From Crotophaga sulcirostris (Eukaryota; Chordata; Aves; Cuculiformes; Crotophagidae): a stretch of DNA of 64,000 bases. The notes under the pieces were generated by a model. It was not told the DNA's origin and did not search any database. It worked only from the letters and a program-made list of their open reading frames with translations. Numbering within the stretch: position 1 is the stretch's first letter; the number at the start of each line of letters is the position of its first letter. Shown here one piece after another: positions 40,301-52,300 of the stretch. The position numbers were made by a program, and so were the translations under genes. Location: contig VYZB01000383.1 of assembly GCA_013397455.1 (NCBI GenBank), positions 591,501 to 655,500 of the forward strand, written 5' to 3'.

Positions 40301-43300
40301 GGTATAGTGGTACCCTACCTCCACAGTTCGTGCTCTCATCAATGCTGGAGGCTGGCAGGATCACTAAACAAAGAGAAGAAGATTGGAGAAAGTTGTCATT
40401 TTGTCATCACTTTACTTCTTTAAGTAATTAAACCCCTTGTGCTCCAGACACGAGAAGCTGCTCACATGTTCTGCAGCAAGCCTCTCTAAATTGAATGATA
40501 AGCTCAGAGTGTGAAACACATGCAACAAAAACTCTCCAAAGACCTGACAATTACCTGATCACTGTTTAACTTCTTCAATTTAGGGGAAAGAAAATAGCTA
40601 GAAAACCATGAAAAAAGAAGAGTACCATCGCCTAGAGATCTCAGATTTCTAAGTCAGGGCACTGTAATCCAGCAAAGAACACATGGAAAGAAGTTATTCA
40701 GTCTAGACCCATATTAAATATTTGCCTGAGAGATTCAGTTTCCACAAAAACCAGGGTGGAAGATGGTGATGACCATCTGTCCATCAACAGTGTCGCCCTG
40801 CTAGATTATTCTCCCCACCTCTCACACAAACTTTCTCCATCTGCATCACCTTATGTCTTCACTCTTTTGGGATGCTTCTTTTGATACCTGAACTAAAGGA
40901 CCTTCTGTTGCCCGTACCCATACTGAGAAAAGGTATAATTTTTATCATCCAGCCTAAGATGAACTATGTAAGATTAAAAGTTTCAACTCACATGAAGTAA
41001 TACTAGTCATTTATTCTGGATCTAGGCAGGCAATTCTGTTTTAAAGAAAGGCAAAGCCACGAAGGAGTTTAGAACATGGTTTTTTTTGTTTCCTTGGTTT
41101 TCCAGAAGCATCCAAATTCAATTTATAATAGAGAAAACATCAGCCTAGCTTGACAGTGAGTGCACAAGCTGTTCTCCTGAATTGGCCCACCCTCTCCCTC
41201 CTCTATGACACTGTACCTACCAGGAATTTCATTATATAGGCAATCTTGGTACTGCGTGCTGTTTCCGATGCACTGGGAAGAGTCTGGGCTGTGTACCTTG
41301 CAATAACGGCTGCGGTATTGGATGCCCTCTTCATTACACAGGCTCCACTCCGACCACTCTGACCAGCCACCTGAAATCCAAGATCGGGAAAACACACAGA
41401 CAACATCACCAAGAAGGAAAAGGATCCCTTGTAGATACCAAATTTCTCCCATGCTGAAAGATGTTTACATCTTAGCTTGGGCCTCTCTTGCACATCGAAA
41501 CCAGGAGTTTTCAGTGGATCTAATTTTCTCTATGCCAATAGCAATTCAAGCATTGTACCCTGCTTGTCAGCTTGTAACTTTCTTGATACAAACTGAACCA
41601 ATCCTTGGTGAAGCACTGGGTGGCATGGAGTTGTCTTAAAAGCTCCAATATCAGCTCTTTAGTTAAAGACATACAAGGAGCTGGATGGGACAATGTTGCA
41701 ACAGGACCTTCAAGTTTTGACTTGGAGGACCTCCCGGGGATACCTCAAGCAGCCAGCCCAAGCTACAGCAGTTAGAGAGTTTTTCTGAGGTTCCCAAGAG
41801 CAGCCTGCACTGGATCAGAAATACACAAAAGAGGTTCAAAACCAGCACTGATCTAACTCTTGCCCTCTGAGCTGTAGCACATGTTCATCTGCCTGTCTGT
41901 GTGAGAAAAAGGACTGATTATCCCTTCAGCAACTGTATAGACTGATGCTCCATGACTCCTTTTGTTTGTCTTGTAAGCTCCCACGTTGAAGAACCAAGAT
42001 CCTGCTATTTCAATTATTTTAAAGGGATCAGCTGTAAACAAGATTTTGCCTGTCTGGCACCAGAATGACAGAGCATGGGCTAGTCAACAGGTAAAGAGAA
42101 AGGTGATGCACTGCAGTGGAACACTGGGCTATCTCCTTCTTCCTTGACTCAACAGACATTTACTGAGGGGACAGAAAAGCTGCTAATTGGTTGTATTTCT
42201 GATTTGCGTTTTGAACATTTTGCTCCCCGCACCACCCAAGCCAGGTGGGACAAGAACTGGCTACCTTCACATGGGTGGGTATTGCAAAGGGCCTCCTCAG
42301 TGTGCAGACCAATGCAGATGTCCTCTCCGCTTGATGGAGCTGGATTGGTGCAAGTCCGCGTGCGCTGGTAGTGTCCTCCTCCACAGGTTGCAGAGCAGTG
42401 AGACCAAGGTGTCCAGCAAGACCATGAACCTTTCACTGAAGGACATTGGAAAGCAAGGAGAGAGAGGTAGATGTTCATTGTTACTCCTCCCACTGTGACA
42501 GAGCTGGAGACTCCCAGTATCTCACCTTCCAGATCCACCCTGCCCAGACTAGCTGGCCACTTCTTGCTCCCCAGGACATTTGGGCCTGACAACAAGAACT
42601 TCATCTCAAGAGAGGGTATGAATGTGCTGCACTCTGCAGATGCAGAATGAAGACTATGCACAAAATGACTCTGCATCATTAAGTGGCAAAATAGAAACCA
42701 TCCTTCAGGGTAGTCACTGAAATCTAATCTAACCTAACCTAATCTAATCTATTCTACACCTTATTATAAAACAGCATTGTCATTATTATTTTAACATCTC
42801 CTGACGCTTCACCTACAGCAACAAGCCTTGAGTTCTCTACTTCCAGCCTTTGGGAAAGAGAAACTCAGAGGTTTTGTCTGAGTACAGCCCCACAACAGCT
42901 TAATAGTAAAACTAGAGAGGGACTTCATGTCCGCGATTCCCAACCACCCCTTCCAGGCTACTACTCTGCCTAATTCGCAGAACCACAATCCACAATTTCA
43001 GAAGATAATAACCTGATTAATTAGAGCAAGATAAACCCAGGATTTGTTTATACACATTGAGTGAGGCAGGGAAGGAGGGAGACACAGAGAAATAGTAATC
43101 ATGCACTCAGAACAGATTGTAAAACATCATAGTGTCCAAGGGGAGAAAACAGCACAGAAGAAGGGCACAGACATTAGTGAAAAGCCACTGAGAGCTTCCA
43201 AAATAGTACTAATAGCTGCCTTTATAGTGCTAGAGTTATTTTCTTTTTATAGGCCATAGAGTGCAATATTTGGCACTCCTGCTATGCTCTTGCTGCATAT

Positions 43301-46300
43301 TCTGCTCGTATTTTCCTATCTGCATTGGAATTTTATCTTTGTATTGCATTTTAGAATCATAACAATACTATTATAAGATAGTATTTTCAAGTGTAGGCCA
43401 CAAACTATATTGCCAGAGGTAGATAATTGCTAAGACTGCAAAGAGGCAAGGTAATTTGTGTAAGTCCACTTAAATTTAGTTTAGTTATTACAGAGCAAGG
43501 AGAAGGATAAGTGAGAGAGAATACAGTAGTCAATGGTCTATTATTACTATTCTGGACCAGGAGTGCAACATAAACATGAGGACAAACTCGAAAACCAGGA
43601 AACCAGGCAAGAATACTCCCTGCTGGCTGTGCAGGAAATGGTAACTGATGCCAAGAGGAGATGCCCATCGCAAGAACAATACGTAAGCAGGAGAGGGGGA
43701 AGAAACAAGTGTTCACAAGAAGAATCGCCACATTAAGCATCTCTACACAGTATTAAGCCACATTTATTAAGCCTGTCTCCTCATCAAGGTACAGATGCAC
43801 TGTGATGCCCTCCACTGGATAGAGCATCAAACCTTCTTGAAGCAAAAAATTGCTAGACAAGCCACCACACTACTTCCTCTAGAGGATGTGGCTGTGTTAC
43901 TCTCCGAGCCAAGGTGAAATATAAGAAATCATAGCACTAAAGATCACATACGTGGGTCATTACAATAGATTTTTTAAAAATTAAGGAAAAATCCCCCAAA
44001 TTAAAAAACAAAACCACCACCTTGGAAATACTAATTTTTATTTTGTGCTTCTACCATTAAGATGATGAAGAACACTTGTGAATTTCATGCAGGAAGATTA
44101 TCATGGTTACCTGGGCAGGGATGTGGATTGCAGTCTTGGTACTCCATCGCTGACCCCACACAGGGCAAGCCACCATTTTTAGGTTCAGGGTTTGTGCATG
44201 TTCTCTTCCTGATCCTAAAGCCCAACTCACAGTCCCTGGAACAGGAAGACCAGGCTCCCCAAAAGGACCAGCCCCCATTGATAATCCGTGTAGAGGTCTT
44301 ACCAGTCTTGAGGAGGTCATCCACAAGAGCTTGAAGGAAAACAAACAAGACACCATGAGACCACAAATTAATCAGTTGTTGGGCATTTTAAGAGGGCTTC
44401 AGCTCATGAATAAAATCAGAATTTAGGTGTTCTGGGGAAGAGTTTCTAATGGAAGCCCTTAGCAAAAGTTTTGTTTCACAGGGTTGAAATCTGTCCACAC
44501 ACAAACTGATTCTACTGATAACCTTGATAAATATGCTTTCTGGACACACTGTCCCATACAACAGCTCTTCTCTTCTCTACACCCTCATTACTTGCTTGTT
44601 CTGTTTGGGACAGCCTGGCAGTAGCAAGAGCAAATCTAAACACTGCCATAAGCACAAAGCTCAGCACTGTGGGTCACAGGGCTCTCTCCATCCCTGCCAC
44701 TCTGCAGTACCACTAATCATACACATTGAGACTTATGCAGACGCGCTCAGGTTCTTGTTGTCCCCCTTCCACAACCACATCCAGGCTTGCCCCATGCCCC
44801 CCGGAGCTGGCAGGACGTACAATCAGTATCACACACTGCTGAGCCATCATTGGGGCAGAATCGGCTCTCAGTCTTCTTCCTCCCAAACTGCAGCTCATGG
44901 GGATCAGAGAGCTGGGCACGACACGTGTAGCGGAAGCGCTGCTCCTGGCGGGCACCGTTCTGGGTGATGTTGACAGGCATCCAAGGGGTCCAGGGAGTGT
45001 TCCTGCGTACCTCTGGGCAGCTCTCTGGGTTGCAGGTCTTATATTCCTGCCAAGAAGAAAAATCATTCTCCTCTTACAAAACAGCAGCAGTCTAACAGCA
45101 GCAGAGATTTATTTATAACGCAGAAAATAAGGGGCTATCCTCTGGATATAAAACAGCCTCCACCTACCTTACCTGACCTCACAGCACAAGCCAGTGCTGG
45201 GCACAGCACAAAATGTGGTGACTCCGGAGGCAGTGGTGGTGCATAGCTTCAGGCAGACCTCAAGGGTGAACTATGCTTGCTATTTTTATGTCTCCTTCAG
45301 GTTTGAGATACTTTGCTGACTCAAAGTCCTGTGGGGCTTCGAAAGCTTGGTACATTATGGGCAGGAGAATAATTCAGGCAATAGGTGATAATAACAGTAA
45401 AAAAGTTTTGTGCTGTGACCCTGAGATGCTGCTCTCAGGTCAGCATAGAGGAGCCCCATGAGGACAGAACGTTAGTAAGGTTTATTCCTTGAAAAGTTTA
45501 TTGTTTTATTTTTTAGATGGGTTAGATAATCTCTTTTTACAGCTACCCTTGTTTGGTTGGCTTTTTGAACTCTAGTGAGGGCTGTGAATCATTTGCCACC
45601 CTTGGTGTAGAGCTTCCATTGAGTACAGACAACATTCTGCCTGGATGGGGATGGGGTGATCTGGGGTCTTTAAAATTCTCACCACTAGTGGGAGGAAACC
45701 CAGTGAGAAACTTACTTTGTGTTCTTGTTTAAAAATAAATAAATAAACCAGTCTTTTCTGGCAGAGGGAAAGAAATGTAATGCTTCAGGACTTTATGATT
45801 CTAGAGTAAATGCCAAACAGTTTGTGAACAGATGGGAGGTTCCAGATCAAATCTGCTTACACTGAAAGAAAACTCTTCATAAAACTAATTAAAACAGCTG
45901 CATGAAACAGCAACCAGTATAGGAAAGGGAAAATAAAGAGAGAAAATGGGTAGCCATTGCTTCACTGATGGGTTAACTAGGTGTTTGACCTCCTGTTTAC
46001 ACAAGNNNNNNNNNNNNNNNNNNNNNNNNNNNNNNNNNNNNNNNNNNNNNNNNNNNNNNNNNNNNNNNNNNNNNNNNNNNNNNNNNNNNNNNNNNNNNNN
46101 NNNNNNNNNNNNNNNNNTCTTAAACACCTCCAGGGTTGGCGACTCCACCACCTCCCTGGGCAGCGCATTCCAATGGCCAATCACCCTTTCAGGGAAGAAC
46201 TTTTTCCTAATAATTAATAATAATTAATTTTCCTAATAATTAATAAAAATAACTTAATAAAAGACTCATTTCTGATGTAGGGCTTCCTTGACTCAATGGG

Positions 46301-49300
46301 AGCAGGACAGAAGAAAACAAACACGTAATGCTTTCAGGTAAAGGACTTGATACCTTTACCTACAGGGGCCTAAGGAAGTCCTCTCTATACCAGTCTCTCC
46401 TTACCTGTACACACACACACATGCTGACACACACCCACTCTCACACCAACTTTACAGACTTTGGAAATCTGCCACCTCTTTGCTTCCCAATTCATTTCAG
46501 CATCTTCTCCAGCGAAAGCTGAGGATAGAATTTTCTTTTAGGATGAGAAATAAAACCAAGACAGAGAGAGGAGTTAAATACCAAGTCCCTGGATGTCAGA
46601 TGTCAATAGGTGCAATGTCAATGAACAATACATACCACAGCACAGCCTGGACAGGTGTTTCCATTTTCACAGGACCTCTGCCTTGAATGGATCCCTCCAC
46701 CACAATTCACACTACATTTATTCCAAGGACCCCACGAAGACCAAAAAATTGGTAACGGACACGGACTGTTCTCGTTACAGAATCTGAAAGAAGAAAGCAC
46801 TTGCTCAAAAAATATCCATGTCAGCACTTCCCAAGGACAAAATAGTGATGGATGCAAGACCGCACACTGTATTTGGGTGCAATTCACGCATGCACAGAAA
46901 GCCAGCACAAGGCTGACACAACAGTCAAATTATCAGTGTTCCTGTTCACAGCAGAGAACTGTACTCTTTGTAGGGAACAGGGAGTGGTTAACCAGGCTGA
47001 GCTCACTGAGGCAGCTGGAGTAAATGCTCAAGATTGAGTTTTTGAAAGCGTTCTACTTTCAAAACTTTCACGCAGTGAATACACAAAAGAGCTCAGAAGC
47101 TGAAGCCCATTTGTCACAAAGAGGGGTGGATTGTAAATATTTTCAACAGGAGGACTAATGGAAGATCACCACAACAGTGACATGTGAGTAATGGCAGGTG
47201 TTAAACACTTGACAATCTTCTCTTCCCCCTATCTTCCCCCCAGCTGCTGCCTGGACCCTAAGAAACCAGTGCTTCCAACTAGAGCTGAACTAGATGCTAT
47301 ATGCACCTAAAAGCAGGTCTTAAATTAATGCTATTTCATGTTTCCTTTTCAAACTTTAATTTTGTTCAGCTTTTTAATCAATATTGTTCCTAAATTGAAT
47401 CACACAGTACTGCAATTGACTCAGATGTAGTCTTTAAAACCCAAAAAGGACCATTGTGAGTGGCTACAAATCAAACCAAATATTAAAATGTCCTGAATCA
47501 AGGAAGTTAAATGAATTGCCCTTTGTATTCTGAGAAATGCAGAGAGATCTGTCTTAAGTGACCACTCAAGGGACAAGCAACAGCCTACTGCCAAGCAGAG
47601 GTGGCCTTTAATGAAATGTCAAATCTGGAAACCAAATTGGGATGCCTTGAAGCATGTGTTTAATGAGGGGCTGGGATTGAAGAAGCATTATAGGGCAGAT
47701 GGCTCTGTAGGTTCAAAAAGTATTGTTTTTTAGTGATTTTGCAAGAAATTAGTTCAGTTTGGGGGGAGTAGCTTGTTTTTCTGATGTCAAGGCCCGCAAA
47801 AACTCAACCCTGAATCTGTGAGCTAAGCTGTATTTTGTCTTGAACGTCTTTTGGTGCTTCAGCACATTTAATAGAGACTTAGGAACACTGCAGTTGGCGA
47901 TGGATGCTGCACATATTCAACATCCTCCTCGGTGACGGGTCAGAGCAGTGTAACTGCAGCTATAAACTCTACACTGCAAACAGCAGGAGCAGCTTCTCCT
48001 TTCATTGTGGAGGCCAGCTCTCTGTTTGGGAGACTGGAATGCCTCTGGAAGTCTGAAAGGTCCTGCTCGAGAGAGGAGGCAGCTCTGAAGCCTCTGATGG
48101 CCACAGGTTCACCCAAAGAGAATGGCCATGCACATGAACAACCTCATCCCTCCCAACCTCTGGAACTCCTTCTGCTTCGTGTATGCAGCTGAACAGCCTT
48201 AATCTGCATTTATGTAAGAGCCACCACTTCCAGCTGCCAACATTTTAACCACAGCAGTGAACACAAGGCTTTGTGGACATCTCTTACCTTTCTTCCCTGC
48301 TTTGTCCAACGCAGACCCTGCCCCCGTACCGCGGAGCAGGGTTGCTGCAGGATCGCTGGCGAACCTGAAAGCCAATCCCACAGGAGGTGCTACAAGGGGC
48401 CCAGGAAGACCAAGGTGTCCAAGCACCATTTCTAACAAAGAAAGTGAGACAGAAAAGAGTATGGGGGTTACCTATCCATATCATGCTGTGCTTAACAACA
48501 AAACACATCAGGCACTGACAGGGGAATGGTTGAATTCATTGCAGGAGAGATTATTCATTTCGACCAGACTTCGTATCCACAGGGGTTTAGAAAAGGGAGT
48601 TTCAGAAGTTCTTTCCTCCCATTGAAGTGTCTAAGAATTGGAAAGCAAGAGAATAAAACCAGTTCTGGATTATTCTGAAAACGCTCCTAGGATTTGCTGG
48701 GCAACTGTGGTTGCTGTAACTCTCACTGACTATTCCTCCATTATCTCCGCATGGCTCTTAACCCCTTCTTTCTGATCCAAGGGCTGATTCCAAAGTTGTA
48801 TCTCCTGGACTCTTCTGCACAAAGAGTTGAGGTTTTTGAGGCTAACTGATGCCAGTTGTGCCAAAGGATGTATAAAAACTTACCCTTTGCTAATTCAGTA
48901 GGTACTGATGCTTTAAATCTCTTACCCAACTCCCATGATTTTATCACAAACATTGTAATATTTGGTGTTTACCTAAAGCATTGAATCCTATTAAACAGAA
49001 ATCTCAAATTTCATTAAAAATAACAATAATTTCCTCTAGCTTCCATGGCCGCCTGCAGACGTCACTGTAGTGTGACCTTAAATCTGTAGAAACCAGAAGG
49101 CAATTAAGAGCTCAGAGGCAGGATGTCAGGATCGAGTTTCACAGTTTAATGAGCGATCAAATCTCTGCTGAGCGGTGGTAACTTAGCCTGAAGCAAATGT
49201 GATGTAAAACCCCTTGGTTGACACCTCAGCGACAGAGATGTCCAGGACCACTCTGTGCCTCGGTCCTGCGACAGGCTGAGCACGTGCAGGCTTCTGCAAT

Positions 49301-52300
49301 GCTGCTTACAAGGAAGCTAACATTTTCATTTTTATAATCTTGCATTTATTAAGGCTCATCTTCCTCTGATTTGGCGGCACTGCTGCACCTTGGAGCAGGA
49401 GAGGGAGAACTGTGCCCCTTCTGCATTGCAGGTTTCATTTCAGATGGAGTCAGGGCAATGCTCTGTCTTACAGAATTGCCTAATCTTGACACTTCACTGC
49501 CTTAAGCCAAAAAAATCTCATTTGTTTTGGGTGGAATTTTTTTTTATAGGGAAAAACCTTTCTAAAAAGTCTAGTCAAAAACAACTCAGGTGCTCTCTGG
49601 TTCTCGAAAGCTAAGCTTGAAAACAGATGTTAATTTTCAAAGCATTTACTGAACTAATAACACTGCTGGCAAGCAGTATTTTCTGGCATGGCACCAATCA
49701 GGGCAGAAGATGAAAGTTAAAACCCACATTGCCCTTCACACTTTTTGTATTTGTTATCAACTCTTGCCTGTTCTTGGCAGCTTTATTTCAGAACCCTGTT
49801 AGATGTTTCTCCCCTCCTCCTCTTGTTCTCTCATCCCTCTCCCTCTTTCCCTTCTCCCACCTCGAACAAGGTCAAAGAACAAGAAACTCACTTATATAAA
49901 ACCCCTACTATTCCGTCTTATTCTGCCATGTTTTAACCAACCTACTACCTCTCCATTCCTTAACCCAAAGAAAAGATTATATGTACAGTCACAAAAATAA
50001 AAAATAAATAAGTTGCTGTTATTGCAGCAAAAAAGGAAAATAAATTTCTGCTAAATTAAAAAAAAATTCTCAGCATCTATTTGCATTTTAGGATTTTTAA
50101 CAGGAATAAGGACATTTTCCCATTTCAGATCTCCAGCTTTCTAATAGAACTCATCTGTAAGCAGCCTGCTCCCTCTTTGCAAAAAGAAATCTCAATGCCA
50201 TATGAAGTCAATTAAAGGAAATTTGAGGTCTGAGGCGGATGTAGGATGACCAGATGTCCCTATTTTTCAAACTGTGCTGTTTTCCTATGTCTTAAGATTG
50301 AATAATCTATTTTTCATCCCCTTCTTAGAAGCTGTTCCTGCCTCTGTTGCCACCAGAGCAGTGCTGACAAACCCATCCCGGCAGAATGCTTTCCATTTGC
50401 CACTGACATAAAAAAGCCCCACCTTGGGAAGGCTCTGCTCAACCCATCGTGGCAGCCCAGGCGCAGGAATGACTGCACGCCTTTTAGGCAGCACAGCCCA
50501 CAACTGGAAGGAGAGATGCCAATTAAAACATGAGTATTGGTGACTTTTTGGTGCCAAGACCAGCACTGATCTCCAGGGAGGAGCCAAGAGACAGCTGTCC
50601 CTAATGGAATGAAGGCTTATGGAGAAGATAAAGTAGATAAAAAATATATTGACCCAATATTTACTGAAATACAGGCTGGGCCCACCCTAGTTAAGTAGTG
50701 CTTACAGTATTGCACCATCTTTCCTTGAGTCATGACATGATGTAGTCTGAGGGTGGTGGGGTAACATGGACACAAACATCATGGTTGTATTTGGGTATCT
50801 AATTGGAGGACATTTAGCCTTTTTACTGCTCAGGCACAAGCTTCAGGCTTCCCTGGAAAGGCAGCACTTTGACACAAGCTGAGCTACAGGTGCTGTTTTT
50901 AAGGACTGTCCCCAGCAGGAATGTCTCCTAAGCACTGCTCGCTGCCACGTGATGATCTGTTGCTTTCACCCAGCCAGCGTGCTGCAGACAGGTCACAGAC
51001 TCACAAAACAATGCAAACAAGACTTGCTAAGAGCTAGACCCTGTCTTTACAAGTGTGAGCTCTGCTCACTTTTGATAAAGCAAACTTGGAATCTGAACTC
51101 TGAAAAAAATGATGAGCTTATTGGATTTATTTACCTTATGGCTGTTGAGTTGGCTAACAACTGCCTCTGCCTTACTCACCCCCCTCCTGATGGGTCACTA
51201 CTCACTGTGCAGTTGAGGGAAACTGAGGCACAGTTAATATTAACAGAAGGTTATTATGAATACTAGTTTGAGGTGCCCATCTTCCAAGAGCCCTGGGTGA
51301 AAGCCCTTCTCTCAGAGCCCCTGGGCTCTTTCAGTTTTCACTGACTTCAGTCTGGACATCAGTTTGGCCATGATACAACAACATGGCTACAGAAACACAA
51401 GGAAGGAGCTAAGTTGTGGACACGCACAATTCTTGTTCCCTTCCTAAAAAACATAAAGATGCTGAGGTACCTTGAACAATTTGCGACCTCAATCCTCGCC
51501 CCTTCGCAGCCGCGACCTCCACAGCGAGGACGAGGGCTGTCACATGAACGTGACCTACACATACAGGAGCCTGTGCTGTCCCCATCCGAATGCTCACACA
51601 GTTGCCATGGGGACCAAGGCCCCAGTCTTCCATTTGTTGTCAGGTTTTTCACCTAATTTTAAAAGAAAAAAAAAAGTCATTAATAGCGTGTTTACATTTC
51701 TGGAGACAGTCCCACAATAGAAACGCCAAACAAAGCTGCCGGGGGATTAGGATGCAGCTTAGATGGGAGCTGTCTGTGCTTGTGAGCAAGATTCAAAACA
51801 GACGGTTGTTTTCAGACAATGCCACATCAATATTTACCCTTCAAATTCCACCCTGCATACCTAACGTGTGCGCACAGGCACCCAAGCCGACCCAGGCAGC
51901 ACCACACCAGGCACAAGCATCCATCTGCCACGCCGCAAAACCACCGTGCTCCCTCGTCCCACACTGCACAGCTTCAGCCTTTCAAGCAACACAACAGCTG
52001 GTGCCGATTGTCCCCACTCCATTATGCTCCTGCTTCTGCAGTGCTTGGGACTGTTCCTGCAGAATGTTTTCTGAGTTAGTGGTCGTATAACCATAGTGAT
52101 CAGCTGAGAGCGGGGCCTCACTGAGTTTGGCCCTGTGCAAACACTCAGTAAGAACTGGCTCCCTTTCTGAATAGAGCTGGAATCTAAATGGCTACGCTGG
52201 GTGAAGGAGATGGTGGTGACTAAAATTAAGGCTGAGGATCACACAGTGGGCTAAAGAGCACAAATTCATCTCGAAGCAATTTATAGACCAGATCATGCTG

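Larger units (their letters stand above)
45047..46635 (-). other. SEMA5B: SEMA5B intron containing an assembly gap
   Basis: Donor gtatgt to acceptor cttcttggcag. It contains 112 N, a truncated CR1 next to them, a duplicated AT-rich 26-bp unit and a short CA-rich run near 46408-46435. The total length depends on the gap estimate. Confidence 0.9.

Noticed and set aside
42720..42755. Interstitial telomere sequence
   Set aside because: The units are 5 bp (AATCT/AACCT), not the TTAGGG/CCCTAA hexamer.
43360..43475. Second MIR-like element
   Set aside because: Only scattered similarity (GCAAAGAGGCAAGGTAAT and a few bases upstream); too weak to call without a profile search.
45885..46227. Open frames spanning the run of N
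   Set aside because: They are artefacts of translating N; the real sequence is CR1 plus gap.
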